From positions 248,001-312,000 of the forward strand of contig NZ_JAPVBH010000007.1 in the NCBI RefSeq assembly GCF_026967795.1: a stretch of 64,000 bases of DNA, written 5' to 3'. The DNA is from Modestobacter sp. VKM Ac-2986 (GTDB lineage Bacteria > Actinomycetota > Actinomycetes > Mycobacteriales > Geodermatophilaceae). Each line of letters opens with the position of its first letter. Positions within the stretch are counted from its first letter, which is position 1. The notes under the pieces are model-generated. The model was not told where the DNA came from. It made no database searches and was given only the letters and a program-made list of their open reading frames with translations. Positions 8,233 to 16,668 of this stretch are shown here, in pieces. Position numbers and translations under genes: made by a program.

Positions 8233-9453
8233 GTGCCCGACCTCTTCTCCCCTTTAACGCTCAAGGGCGTGACGCTGCGCAACCGCATCGCCATGTCGCC
8301 GATGACCATGTACGGCTCGGTCGACGGCAAGATGGACGACTACCACGTCATGTACCTCGGGGCCCGCGCCGCCGGTGGCTTCGGGCTGGTCTTCCCCGAG
8401 CAGATCGCCATCACCCCCGACGGCCGCACCACCACCTCCTGCGCCGGCATCTGGGACGACGACCAGATCGAGGGCCACCAGCGCGTCACCTCGATCATCA
8501 AGCGCTTCGGCGGGGTCGCGGGCATCCAGCTCGGCCACACCGGCCGCAAGGGCAGCGAGGTCCCGCCGCACAAGGAGACCAACGCGCGGGGCGGTTGGAA
8601 GGCCCTCCCGCCGGACCACCCGGACGGCTGGCAGACCGTCGGCCCCTCCAGCATCCCCGCTGGCGGTGACCACACCTTCCCGGTGCACGCCCTCACCGTG
8701 GACGAGATCAAGTCGCTGCACCGCAGCTACGCCGACGCCGCCCGCCGCGCCGCCGACGCCGGCTACGAGTGGCTGGAGATGCACTTCGCGCACGGCTACC
8801 TCGCCGCCAGCTTCTTCTCACCGCTCGCCAACCAGCGCACCGACGAGTACGGCGGGAGCAACCGCAACCGGGCGCGCTTCCTGCTCGAGGCCCTCGACGC
8901 CGTCCGGGAGGTCTGGCCCGAGCAGCTCCCGCTGACCATGCGGCTGGGCTCGGACGACTTCCACCCCGCCGGCACCCAGTTCGAGGACTCCATCGAGGCC
9001 ATCGGCTGGATGAAGGAACACGGCTTGGACCTCGCCGACCTGTCCATGGGCGGCAACACCGACGACATGGTCAACCCGGCGTTCTTCAACGAGCCGGCCG
9101 GCTTCGTCTCCCGCGCCACCCGGGTGCGCCGCGAGGTGGGCATCCCGGTCGCGACCAGCTGGAACCTCGGCGTCCCGCAGACCGCCGACACCGTCATCCG
9201 CCAGGAGCTCATCGACATCGCCATGATCGGGCGCCCGGCGCTGTCCAACCCGCACTGGCCGGTCTGGGCCGCCCGCGAGCTCGGCCACGAGGCGCCCTTC
9301 GACCTGGTGCCGGCCGACTGGCGCTGGTGGCTGTCGAACTTCCGCGGCCACGCCCCGAGCATCGGGCTGCCGCCCACCCCGGCCGAGGTCCGCGCCGCCG
9401 CCGAGGCCGACGTCCCGATCGCCGAGTTCGGCGAGGTGCCGGTCAGCGCCTGA
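8233..9453 (+). CDS. NADH:flavin oxidoreductase, Old Yellow Enzyme family
   Basis: FMN-dependent oxidoreductase of the OYE family, which reduces activated C=C bonds of enones, nitro compounds or related substrates using NAD(P)H. The 406-residue protein is a TIM barrel: FSPLTLKGVTLRNRIAMSPM at the N-terminus, EMHFAHGYLAASFFSPLANQ mid-protein (substrate-binding His and Tyr region), the NQRTDEYGGS signature at about 199-208, and the FMN-phosphate loop IAMIGRPALSNP near 335. The substrate is not predictable. GTG start with AGGA seven bases upstream. It is the first gene with chromosomal base composition; a stem-loop follows the stop. Confidence 0.92.
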   Translation: MPDLFSPLTLKGVTLRNRIAMSPMTMYGSVDGKMDDYHVMYLGARAAGGFGLVFPEQIAITPDGRTTTSCAGIWDDDQIEGHQRVTSIIKRFGGVAGIQLGHTGRKGSEVPPHKETNARGGWKALPPDHPDGWQTVGPSSIPAGGDHTFPVHALTVDEIKSLHRSYADAARRAADAGYEWLEMHFAHGYLAASFFSPLANQRTDEYGGSNRNRARFLLEALDAVREVWPEQLPLTMRLGSDDFHPAGTQFEDSIEAIGWMKEHGLDLADLSMGGNTDDMVNPAFFNEPAGFVSRATRVRREVGIPVATSWNLGVPQTADTVIRQELIDIAMIGRPALSNPHWPVWAARELGHEAPFDLVPADWRWWLSNFRGHAPSIGLPPTPAEVRAAAEADVPIAEFGEVPVSA

Positions 9454-9455
9454 GC

Positions 9456-9491
9456 GAGTGCCGCCCCGGTCATGCGGCTGGGGCGGCACTC
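9456..9491. terminator. Bidirectional stem-loop between converging genes
   Basis: Twelve-bp arms (GAGTGCCGCCCC at 9456-9467 and its complement at 9480-9491) around a 12-nt loop. It sits between the plus-strand oxidoreductase (stop 9453) and the minus-strand GIY-YIG gene (stop 9508), so it can serve both. Confidence 0.65.
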
Positions 9492-9507
9492 CGCCCAGCG
9501 GGGCCGC

Positions 9508-10047
9508 TCAGGCCCGGGCGGCGGCCCGCCAGCGCTTGCGTGCCGCCTGCACGACCGGGTGCAGCGGGTCAGCCGGGTCCTCGGCCAGGTTGAACGGCGG
9601 CTCCAGCTCGGCGACGACCGCGGCCTCGACCGTCCACGGCTCGGGGTGCTCGGCCCACGTCAGGTCGAGCTTCTCCGCCATCCACTCCGACAGCGCCAGT
9701 TCGTCCCGGTTGACCAGCACCGGCTTCGTCGTCCAGCGGCTCTGCCAGCCCTGCCGCTCGCTCAGCAGCGCGGCGAGCGTCCGGCGCAACGCTGAGGTCG
9801 CCGTCGTCCCGCGGAGGTGCTCCCCCAGCACCCGGCTGCGCAACGTCGCCCTCGCCTCGACCCCGTTGGGCGCTGTGCCGACGTGGAGCAGCTGCAGCGG
9901 CGCCGTCGGGTGCCGCGGCCCGGAGATCCCGGGCAGCGCACCGAAGCGGGCCCACACGGCGTACAGCCCGGGCTCGTCGGGCACGGTCGTGCGGGCCTCG
10001 TCCAGCGACACGGGCAGCGAGAGCAGGGCGTCGCGCACGGGGTCCAT
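9508..10047 (-). CDS. GIY-YIG domain protein
   Basis: A 179-residue protein with the start of a GIY-YIG fold: PGLYAVW at 26-32 (the GIY strand), LLHVGTAP at 53-60 (the YIG strand) and the following arginine and LxxHL helix (residues 70-79). The tyrosine of YIG is replaced by His-Val, so catalytic competence is uncertain. The C-terminal half (WAEHPEPWTVEAAVVAELEPPFNL) is typical of small actinobacterial GIY-YIG proteins of unknown role. It lies 80 bp downstream of the HerA-like ATPase on the same strand, possibly in one operon. Confidence 0.75.
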   Translation of the reverse strand: MDPVRDALLSLPVSLDEARTTVPDEPGLYAVWARFGALPGISGPRHPTAPLQLLHVGTAPNGVEARATLRSRVLGEHLRGTTATSALRRTLAALLSERQGWQSRWTTKPVLVNRDELALSEWMAEKLDLTWAEHPEPWTVEAAVVAELEPPFNLAEDPADPLHPVVQAARKRWRAAARA

Positions 10048-10127
10048 GCCGACAGTGAAGCGCCCGGGAGGCCCGGACGGCGACGGCGGGCTCCGAGGTG
10101 AGCGCCCCGAAGCCCGATCCCCGCACG

Positions 10128-11678
10128 TCAGCGGGGGCGCCGGCGAGTGCCGAAGAGGCCCCGGGTGATCTCCCGGCCCAGGGACGACGCCGCGGAGCGT
10201 GCGAACGACTTGAACGCCGCCGAGCCGAGGACCTGCTTGACGACGCTCTCCTCCTCCGGCTCGGGCTCCGGCTCAGCCCGCCGGGCCGGCTCCTCCTCGA
10301 CCGGTGGCGGCGCGGGAGGTGCGAGCCGGGCGGCCAGCCGCTCGTACGCCGACCCCCGGTCCACCGGCTGGCCGTACTTCGCCTGCAGCGGCGAGCTCGC
10401 CACCGCCTGCTGCAGCACCGCCGGCTCCACCGGGCCCATCAGCGACCGGGGCGAGCGCAGCATCGTCCAGGCGACCGGGGTCGGCGTCCCGCGGTCCGAC
10501 AGCACCGTCACCGCGGCCTCGCCGATGCCCAGCGACGTCAGCATCTCGGCGATGTCGTAGTCCTTGGACTTCGGGAACGTCTTCACCGTCTTACGCAGCG
10601 CGTCGGCGTCCTCGGGGGTGAAGGTGCGCAGCGCGTGCTGCACCCGGTTGCCCAGCTGACCCAGCACCGCCGAGGGCACGTCGGTCGGGTTCTGCGTGAC
10701 GAAGAAGATGCCGACGCCCTTCGACCGGATCAGCCGCACGGTCTGGGTCACCGACTCCAGGAACGCCTTGCTCGCACCGGAGAACAGCAGGTGTGCCTCG
10801 TCGAAGAAGAACACCAGCTTCGGCTTGTCGACGTCGCCGACCTCGGGCAGCTCCTCGAACAACTCGGCCAGCAGCCACATCAGGAACGTCGAGAACAGCG
10901 CCGGCCGGTCCTGCACCGCGGCCAGCTCCACAGCGCTGATCACCCCGCGCCCGTCCGCGCCGACCCGCATCAGGTCGGTCGGCTCCCACTCGGGCTCGCC
11001 GAAGAAGACGTCGCCGCCCAGCTCCTGCAGTCCGATCAGCTCGCGCAGCAGCACGCCGGCGGTGCTCGCCGACAGCCCGCCCAGCGCCTTGAGCTCCGGC
11101 TTGCCCTCGTCGCTGACCAGCCAGCTGATCACCGAGCGGAGGTCCTTGAGGTCCAGCAACGGCAGCCCCGCGCCGTCGGCGTAGTGGAAGACCAGCCCGA
11201 GCGAGCTCTCCTGCGTCGCGTTCAGGTCCAGCACCTTGGCCAGCAGCGTCGGGCCGAACTGCGTCATCGTCGCCCGCACCGGCACCCCGGGGCCGATTCC
11301 GCCCAGCGACAGGAACTCAGTCGGGAACGCCGACCCCGTCCAGCTGTCGGCGGTGTTCGCCGCGCGCTGGGTGACCCGGTCTCCCCCGGCGCCCGGCGCC
11401 GACAGGCCGCTCAGGTCGCCCTTCACGTCGGCGACCACGACCGGGACGCCGGCCGCCGACAGCTGCTCGGCCAGCAGCTGCAGCGTCTTCGTCTTGCCCG
11501 TGCCGGTCGCGCCGGCGATCAGGCCGTGCCGGTTGAGCATCGCCAGCGGCACGCGCACCTGGGCCTCGGGGTGCGGCTGACCGTCGTGGACCACCGAACC
11601 GAGCACCAGCGACGGACCGGCCGTCTCGTAGCCGGCGGCGATCCGCGTCGCGGCGTCTTCAGGGTAGGGCTGCGTCAC
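10128..11678 (-). CDS. HerA-like ATPase, DUF853 (YjgR) family
   Basis: A 516-residue P-loop ATPase of the HerA/FtsK superfamily. Walker A GATGTGKT at 56-63, the VVADVKGDLSGL segment after it, Walker B LVFFFDEAHLLF at about 288-299, a sensor-like FFVTQNPTDVP and an arginine-rich C-terminus. Residues 440-495 are a Pro/Glu linker. Family members form hexameric rings; the cellular role of DUF853 proteins is not established and may be DNA translocation. The GTG start is preceded by TAATGT exactly seven bases upstream and no Shine-Dalgarno is visible, so the mRNA is probably leaderless. The gene is divergent from the ABC importer operon. Confidence 0.9.
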   Translation of the reverse strand: MTQPYPEDAATRIAAGYETAGPSLVLGSVVHDGQPHPEAQVRVPLAMLNRHGLIAGATGTGKTKTLQLLAEQLSAAGVPVVVADVKGDLSGLSAPGAGGDRVTQRAANTADSWTGSAFPTEFLSLGGIGPGVPVRATMTQFGPTLLAKVLDLNATQESSLGLVFHYADGAGLPLLDLKDLRSVISWLVSDEGKPELKALGGLSASTAGVLLRELIGLQELGGDVFFGEPEWEPTDLMRVGADGRGVISAVELAAVQDRPALFSTFLMWLLAELFEELPEVGDVDKPKLVFFFDEAHLLFSGASKAFLESVTQTVRLIRSKGVGIFFVTQNPTDVPSAVLGQLGNRVQHALRTFTPEDADALRKTVKTFPKSKDYDIAEMLTSLGIGEAAVTVLSDRGTPTPVAWTMLRSPRSLMGPVEPAVLQQAVASSPLQAKYGQPVDRGSAYERLAARLAPPAPPPVEEEPARRAEPEPEPEEESVVKQVLGSAAFKSFARSAASSLGREITRGLFGTRRRPR

Positions 11679-11685
11679 CGTGCGG

Positions 11686-11691
11686 ACATTA
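11686..11691 (-). promoter_or_regulatory. -10 element (TAATGT) of a leaderless transcript
   Basis: On the minus strand TAATGT is followed by seven bases and then the GTG start at 11678. Transcription would begin at or next to the start codon of the HerA-like gene. Confidence 0.5.
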
Positions 11692-11857
11692 GTGCCGCGT
11701 AGCGCCCCCGGCAGGCGGGGTCAGCCCCGCCCGGACAGGTCACACCTCGGTCACGTCATGGGCTCGTTACCGAGCGGACACAGCCTGCGCACACCCAGCC
11801 CGTTGAGTCCACGGCGACGGCGCACCGCGCGCCGTCCGCCGCCTCCGAGGAGTCCCG

Positions 11858-12829
11858 TTGAGCCCCTCCACCGTCCGCCGCGCGATCGCCGGCACCGCCG
11901 TCGCCGCCGCCGTCCTCTCCCTCGCCGCCTGCGGCGGTTCCGATGCAGAGGCGGCCGCATCTGGCAGCGGCGAGACCCAGACGGTCACCGTCGGCACCCT
12001 CCGCGGCCAGCCGCACTTCTACGCACCGTTCCTCTACGAGGAGCACGCCGTCGACGGGGTCGAGTTCGAGGTGGTCACCCTGGACAGCACCCCGGCGCTC
12101 ACCGACGCGGTCTCCTCCGGCACCGTCGACTTCGCCATCACCGGCGTCACCGCCACCATCTCCGGCATCTCCCAGGACCGGGACCTCAAGATCGTCGCCT
12201 CGGCGGCCGACGGCGGTTCCGGCTTCATCGGCGGCGACGAGATCCAGAGCGTGACCGACCTGGTGGGCAAGAAGGTCGGCTACATCCAGGGCAGCGCCCC
12301 CGAGGTCGCGATGCGGCTGATCCTGGCCGAGAACGACGTCGACCCCGCCAGCTTGGAGCTGATCGCCGTCCCGCCGCCGGAGATGGCCTCGGCCTTCAAC
12401 AGCGGCTCGGTCGACGCCTTCTTCGGCACCGAGATCGCCGTCTCGCTGGCCACCGCGGCCGGCGGCCACTCGATCACCGACCCCTACGCCACCCCCATCG
12501 GCAAGGTGAACATCGGCCTGGTCACCACCGGCACGAAGGTGACCGAGGACCCCGAACTGGTGCAGAAGGTCGTCGACACGCACGCCGCCACCACCGCGTA
12601 CATGACCGACAACATCGACGAGTGGCTGCCGGAGATGGTCAAGGAGTTCGGCGGTGACCAGGCGGTGCTCGAGTCGGCCCTGAAGAACTTCTTCCTGCGC
12701 GCCGACCTGAGCACGGAGTACCAGGACCAGGTCGAGGCGCTCGCGGGCGCGATGGTCGAGCTCGGCCTCATCGAGACCGCCCCGCCCGCCGCCGACCTCG
12801 TCGACGCCACGTTCGCACCCGAGGCCTGA
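11858..12829 (+). CDS. ABC transporter substrate-binding lipoprotein (sulfonate/nitrate/NMT1 type)
   Basis: Extracytoplasmic solute receptor, 323 residues, anchored by a lipid at Cys25 (lipobox LAAC, residues 22-25) after a short Arg-containing signal peptide. The fold is that of SsuA/ThiY/NrtA-type proteins: VTVGTLRGQPHFYAPFLYEE at the start, ALTDAVSSGTVDFAITGV (ligand pocket region) and DLVGKKVGYIQGSAPEVAM. The ligand could be an aliphatic sulfonate, taurine, nitrate or a pyrimidine precursor; sequence alone does not decide. TTG start with GAGGAG eight bases upstream. First gene of a three-gene importer operon; a strong stem-loop separates it from the permease, which often raises the level of the receptor relative to the membrane components. 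Confidence 0.9.
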   Translation: MSPSTVRRAIAGTAVAAAVLSLAACGGSDAEAAASGSGETQTVTVGTLRGQPHFYAPFLYEEHAVDGVEFEVVTLDSTPALTDAVSSGTVDFAITGVTATISGISQDRDLKIVASAADGGSGFIGGDEIQSVTDLVGKKVGYIQGSAPEVAMRLILAENDVDPASLELIAVPPPEMASAFNSGSVDAFFGTEIAVSLATAAGGHSITDPYATPIGKVNIGLVTTGTKVTEDPELVQKVVDTHAATTAYMTDNIDEWLPEMVKEFGGDQAVLESALKNFFLRADLSTEYQDQVEALAGAMVELGLIETAPPAADLVDATFAPEA

Positions 12830-12835
12830 CCCACC

Positions 12836-12866
12836 GGGACGCCGGCGCAGCCCGCGCCGGCGTCCC
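12836..12866 (+). terminator. Intercistronic stem-loop after the substrate-binding protein gene
   Basis: Perfect 13-bp arms (12836-12848 and 12854-12866) with a five-base loop, seven bases after the stop codon. It is followed at once by the GGGAGGA ribosome binding site of the permease, so it is more likely an mRNA-stabilising or attenuating hairpin than a full terminator. Confidence 0.6.
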
Positions 12867-12888
12867 GCCCCAGCCGGGAGGAAGCACC

Positions 12889-13755
12889 ATGACCACCACC
12901 GCCGTCCCCGTGTCGGCCGCCGTCCCGACGGCGCCGGCCGCGCCGAGACCGAAGCGCAACGGCCGGCTGCGCACCGTGCTGCTCGGGCTGCCGGTACCGC
13001 TGCTGTTCCTGCTGCTCTGGCACCTGGGCCGGGAGGGGAAATGGGAGCTGCCCTTCGGCATCCGGATGGGCTTCCTCCCCTATCCCGCCGACGTCGCCGG
13101 CGGGCTGGTCAACTACGTCGCCGGCACCCGGGACAACGCCTTCTCCAGCCTGCTCTGGGAGGACCTGCCGGCCAGCGCGCTGCGCGTGTTCTCCGGCTTC
13201 GCCCTGGCCACCGCGATCGCCGTCCCGCTCGGCGTGCTGATGGGCCGCTCGACCACCATCAACGCGCTCTTCGACCCGATGATCAACCTCTTCCGGCCCA
13301 TCCCGGCGACCGCCTGGGTGCCGCTGGTCGCCCTGCTCATCGGCTACGGCGACCAGGCCTCGATCTTCCTGATCACGCTGTCGGCCTTCTTCCCGATCGT
13401 GCTCGGCACGATCAGCGGCGCCCGCCAGGTGCCCGAGCGGCTGCTGGAGGCCGCCCGGATGCTCGGCACCTCCGGCGCCGGGACGCTGCTGCGGGTGGTG
13501 CTGCCGGCCGCGGCACCGGCCATCGTCAACGGCATGCGGGTGGGCCTTGGCCTGTCCTGGGTGATCCTCGTGCTCAGCGAGACCACCGGCGTCTCGACCG
13601 GCCTGGGCTCGACCATCTTCCTGGCCCGCGACGTCGTCCAGACCGACCAGATCGTCGTCGGGATGATCTGCATCGCCGTCGCCGGGTTCCTCTCCGACCG
13701 GTTGCTGATGGGCGTCTTCCGCGTCCTGTTCCGCGACCGTCCGCTGATCAAGTAG
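12889..13755 (+). CDS. ABC transporter permease (SsuC/TauC type)
   Basis: Inner-membrane subunit of the importer, 288 residues, with about six hydrophobic segments beginning at residues 30-48 (VLLGLPVPLLFLLLWHLG). The EAA loop that contacts the ATPase is present (EAARMLGTSGAGTLLRVVLP, roughly 183-202). The first 25 residues are Ala/Pro/Thr-rich and cytosolic. ATG start with GGGAGG seven bases upstream. The gene lies between the lipoprotein and ATPase genes of the same system. Confidence 0.92.
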   Translation: MTTTAVPVSAAVPTAPAAPRPKRNGRLRTVLLGLPVPLLFLLLWHLGREGKWELPFGIRMGFLPYPADVAGGLVNYVAGTRDNAFSSLLWEDLPASALRVFSGFALATAIAVPLGVLMGRSTTINALFDPMINLFRPIPATAWVPLVALLIGYGDQASIFLITLSAFFPIVLGTISGARQVPERLLEAARMLGTSGAGTLLRVVLPAAAPAIVNGMRVGLGLSWVILVLSETTGVSTGLGSTIFLARDVVQTDQIVVGMICIAVAGFLSDRLLMGVFRVLFRDRPLIK

Positions 13756-13763
13756 GAGCCGAG

Positions 13764-14549
13764 ATGGACCACCTGACTGCCGGCCGCACCGCCGACGTGC
13801 GCATCAGCGGCCTGGGCAAGACCTACGACGGCGGCGTCGCCGCGATGGCCGATGTCGACCTGACCATCGCCTCCGGTGAGTTCGTCGCCGTGGTCGGCGC
13901 CAGCGGCTGCGGCAAGAGCACGCTGCTGCGCATCCTGGCCGGCTTCGAGCGGCCCACCGCCGGCAGCGTCGAGGTGGGCGGGACGCCGGTCACCGGGCCC
14001 GGCCCCGACCGCGGCGTCGTCTTCCAGGACTACGGGCTGTTCCCGTGGCTGTCGGTGCGGGAGAACGTCGCCTACGGGCCGTCCCGGAAGAAGCTCCCCA
14101 AGGCCGAGGTCGCCGCGGTCACCGACCGGTTCATCGCCGCCGTCGGGCTCACCCGGTTCGCCGGGAAGTACCCCGCGCAGCTGTCGGGGGGCATGCAGCA
14201 GCGGGTGGCGATCGCCCGGGTGCTGGCCAACGACCCGTCGCTGCTGCTCATGGACGAGCCGTTCGGCGCCCTCGACGCGCTCACCCGCACCGACCTGCAG
14301 GCCGAGCTCAAGCGGATCCACGTCGAGACCCGGACGACGGTCGTGTTCGTGACGCACTCGATCGAGGAGGCCGTCTACCTCGCCGACCGGGTCGTGGTGA
14401 TGACCGGCGGTGCCTCGCACGGGGTGCCCGGGCACGTGCAGGCCGTCGTCCCGGTCGACCTCGCCGACCGGGACGTCACCTCACCGGCGTTCAACGAGGT
14501 CAAGCGGCAGATCGCCGCGCTGGTGCACACGGTGCACGCGCCGGTCTGA
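13764..14549 (+). CDS. ABC transporter ATP-binding protein (SsuB/TauB type)
   Basis: Cytosolic ATPase that powers the preceding permease. Walker A GASGCGKST at 45-53, Q-loop VFQDYGLFPW, signature LSGGMQQR, Walker B LLLMDEPFGALD, H-loop VFVTHSIEEA. At 261 residues it is the usual length. ATG start at 13764, with GGAG seven bases upstream, eight bases after the permease stop. A stem-loop directly follows the stop, ending the operon. Confidence 0.94.
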   Translation: MDHLTAGRTADVRISGLGKTYDGGVAAMADVDLTIASGEFVAVVGASGCGKSTLLRILAGFERPTAGSVEVGGTPVTGPGPDRGVVFQDYGLFPWLSVRENVAYGPSRKKLPKAEVAAVTDRFIAAVGLTRFAGKYPAQLSGGMQQRVAIARVLANDPSLLLMDEPFGALDALTRTDLQAELKRIHVETRTTVVFVTHSIEEAVYLADRVVVMTGGASHGVPGHVQAVVPVDLADRDVTSPAFNEVKRQIAALVHTVHAPV

Positions 14550-14551
14550 GG

Positions 14552-14581
14552 CCCGTCCTCACCCGGCGGGGTGAGGACGGG
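14552..14581 (+). terminator. Terminator of the ABC importer operon
   Basis: Perfect 13-bp arms (CCCGTCCTCACCC at 14552-14564 and its complement at 14569-14581) with a four-base loop, two bases after the ATPase stop codon. Confidence 0.7.
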
Positions 14582-14682
14582 GGCCACCACCTGCGGCTCC
14601 CCCACCTGGACGTCGACAACTCGTGCAGAGGGCTCAGTTGATGGCGACCGCCGTCCCCGACATGCGCAACGAGGAGACGACC

Positions 14683-15417
14683 GTGGCCAACGTGCTGGTG
14701 GTGGAGGACGAGGACGTCACGCGCCTCATGCTCGAGTCCCGGTTGACGATCGCCGGGCACCACGTCCGGGCCGCCGCCTCGATGGACGAGGCGCAGGAGC
14801 TGATGGAGCTCGTGTTCAGCCCCGAGGTCCTGGTCACCGACATGTTCATGCCCGGCGGCAGCGGCCTGGCCCTGGCCTCCGCCGTCCGGCGTGACCCGCT
14901 GCACGCCGACCTGCCGGTGATCTTCCTCAGCGCCCGGGCGTTGCCCGGCGACGTCGAGGCCGGTACCGCGCTCGACGCCACCTACCTGGCCAAGCCCGTG
15001 GCGATGACCGACCTCACCCAGGCGATCGACACCGCCCTCGACATCTCGGCCGCCGCCCGCGGCGAGGTGGTCCGTGAACACGCCACCGGCCTGTGGAACG
15101 ACGAGGACGACGCCGAGCGCGAGCTCTACGCCCGGCTGCTCACCCTCTTCGTCGAGCAGTCCCCCGAGATGCTGGCCGTGGTCGTCGACGCCATGCGCGA
15201 CCGGGACGCCGTCGCGGTCGAGGCCACCGCCCACCGGCTCCGCGGCGCAGCCGCCAGCCTGGGTGCGGGCCCGCTGGCCCGGCTCTGCGAGACGCTCGAG
15301 GACGCCGGCCGCGCCCGCGACCTGCCCCCACTGGCACCCCTGCTCAGCCCGCTGCGGCGCGAGCTCGAGGTGACCCGCCAGGTCTTCACCGAACTGGCCG
15401 CCGAGCTCGCCGGCTGA
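14683..15417 (+). CDS. Response regulator receiver-HPt fusion
   Basis: A 244-residue two-domain phosphorelay protein. The receiver domain (1-120) has the acidic pocket in VVEDED, phosphoacceptor Asp53 in VTDMFMPGGSG, Ser/Thr switch LSAR and Lys104 in YLAKPV. The C-terminal half looks like a histidine phosphotransfer domain, with the phosphorylatable His184 in ATAHRLRGAAASLGA. No DNA-binding output domain is present, so it probably relays phosphate or regulates a partner protein. The start chosen is the GTG at 14683 with GAGGAG six bases upstream; in-frame starts from 14623 lack a binding site. No kinase gene is adjacent. Confidence 0.88.
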   Translation: MANVLVVEDEDVTRLMLESRLTIAGHHVRAAASMDEAQELMELVFSPEVLVTDMFMPGGSGLALASAVRRDPLHADLPVIFLSARALPGDVEAGTALDATYLAKPVAMTDLTQAIDTALDISAAARGEVVREHATGLWNDEDDAERELYARLLTLFVEQSPEMLAVVVDAMRDRDAVAVEATAHRLRGAAASLGAGPLARLCETLEDAGRARDLPPLAPLLSPLRRELEVTRQVFTELAAELAG

Positions 15418-15435
15418 CCGCGTCCCCGCGTGCGG

Positions 15436-15843
15436 TCAGCCGTGCCGGGTGAGCGGACGGACGACGGGACGCGGCGGCGCCGGGCGCAGCGCCGTGCGGC
15501 GGTGCTCGTGGACGACGACCAGCGTGCCGCCGCGGGCGGTGTCGCACAGCGCCTCGAACACCACCGGGTCCAGCAGCGCCGTCTCGATGCGGCCGCGCAC
15601 ACCGGTCTCGGCGACCGCCCGCGCCACCTGCTCCTCCAGCGCGGCCTCGGCCAGCCCGCGCTCCACGTCGTCGGCCCGGCGGTCCACCACCGCGCAGGCG
15701 AGCACCGAGCCCTCCTGACGCGCGGCGTCCCGCAGGGCGCGCACCAGCTCCACGGAGGTCGCCGCCGTGCCGTCGAGTGCGACGACGATCCGGGACCGCG
15801 CGCGCCGGGACGGCCGGCTGCCGACCACCTCCGCTGACGTCAT
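15436..15843 (-). CDS. Small UspA-like hypothetical protein
   Basis: A 135-residue protein with a universal-stress-protein-like beginning: RIVVALDGTAATSVELVRAL at about 19-38, then a hydrophobic strand (GSVLACAVVD) and a second one (GGTLVVVHEH). The glycine-rich ATP-binding loop of ATP-type Usp proteins (G-2x-G-9x-G) is not visible, so it may be a non-ATP-binding member. The ATG at 15843 is preferred over the frame start at 15873. It converges on the receiver-HPt gene with only 18 bp between stops. Confidence 0.6.
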   Translation of the reverse strand: MTSAEVVGSRPSRRARSRIVVALDGTAATSVELVRALRDAARQEGSVLACAVVDRRADDVERGLAEAALEEQVARAVAETGVRGRIETALLDPVVFEALCDTARGGTLVVVHEHRRTALRPAPPRPVVRPLTRHG

Positions 15844-16049
15844 GCAGGGATGGTGGGGCCTGCGGACCGCCACGGACAGGTCCCGGTACCGACCGGTTCC
15901 GCTGAGAGCGCGCTCACGGACAGTCCGTGACCGGCCGAGCCCAATGCGTGACCTGAGCCGACGGTGTGGCCGTCACTTCGGTGGACGGCCACCGTGCCTG
16001 TGGACGACGCCCGACGGCAGGTCGACGACGCGCAGCACAGTGCCCGACC

Positions 16050-16490
16050 ATGCGCACCCGACCCCGCCCCGACGTCCCGGTCACCAGCGATGCCGAGCTC
16101 ACCGCCCGGTGGCGCGACCTGCTCCACCTCGACGGTCCGCCGTCCGAGCGCAGGCTGTTCCTCGCCTGGCTCCGGCCGGACGGCACGATGGTGGAGGTGC
16201 TGATCCCGGTCGAGGAGCTCCCCCTCGAACCCGACCGGGTGGCCCTCGGCAACATCGCCGGCCTGCACGCGGTCGTCGCCGAGTCCGAGGGGATCGACGA
16301 GGCGGGACTGCACCTGGCCACCTGCCTGGAGCGGCCCGGGCCGCCGACACCCACCCCGGACGACGAGGCCTGGTGCGCCGCGATCGAGTCGATCCTCCGC
16401 GGCCGCGACGGCGTCGACTGCAGCATGCACGTCGGCGACGGTCGCACCGCCGTCCCCCTGCTGTCGCGGCGCACCTGGCCCTCGCCCTGA
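16050..16490 (+). CDS. Hypothetical protein
   Basis: A 146-residue protein I do not recognise. It has a well-formed alpha/beta pattern (RRLFLAWLRPDGTMVEVLIPVEELP, then GNIAGLHAVVAESEGIDEAGLHLATCLERPG) and ends with VDCSMHVGDGRTAVPLL. No signal peptide or membrane helix. The ATG at 16050 is chosen because residues before it are an Arg-rich run. The 206 bp upstream are shared with the divergent UspA-like gene and should hold both promoters. Confidence 0.55.
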   Translation: MRTRPRPDVPVTSDAELTARWRDLLHLDGPPSERRLFLAWLRPDGTMVEVLIPVEELPLEPDRVALGNIAGLHAVVAESEGIDEAGLHLATCLERPGPPTPTPDDEAWCAAIESILRGRDGVDCSMHVGDGRTAVPLLSRRTWPSP

Positions 16491-16619
16491 CCTCAGCGGT
16501 CCAGGGAGCGATGTCGTCCTGGGTGGAGGCCCCGGTGGCCTCCATGTCGTACTGGGCGGTCTGCTCGTCAACCGTGGCGACGTCGCGATGCAGGGTCACC
16601 CCACCGGGTCCACGACAGC

Positions 16620-16657
16620 CGACTGCCCCCGGTGCGAGCACGCACCGGGGACAGTCG
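16620..16657. terminator. Stem-loop between converging genes
   Basis: Arms of 17 bp with one mismatch (16620-16636 and 16641-16657), four-base loop. It lies twelve bases beyond the stop of the minus-strand subtilase gene and downstream of the 16490 stop. Confidence 0.65.
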
Positions 16658-16668
16658 GGGACCTCAGG

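Noticed and set aside
7947-8330. Minus-strand frame of 127 codons across the island boundary
   Set aside because: Its start lies inside the oxidoreductase gene and only the distal part reads like protein; reported as possible remnant only.
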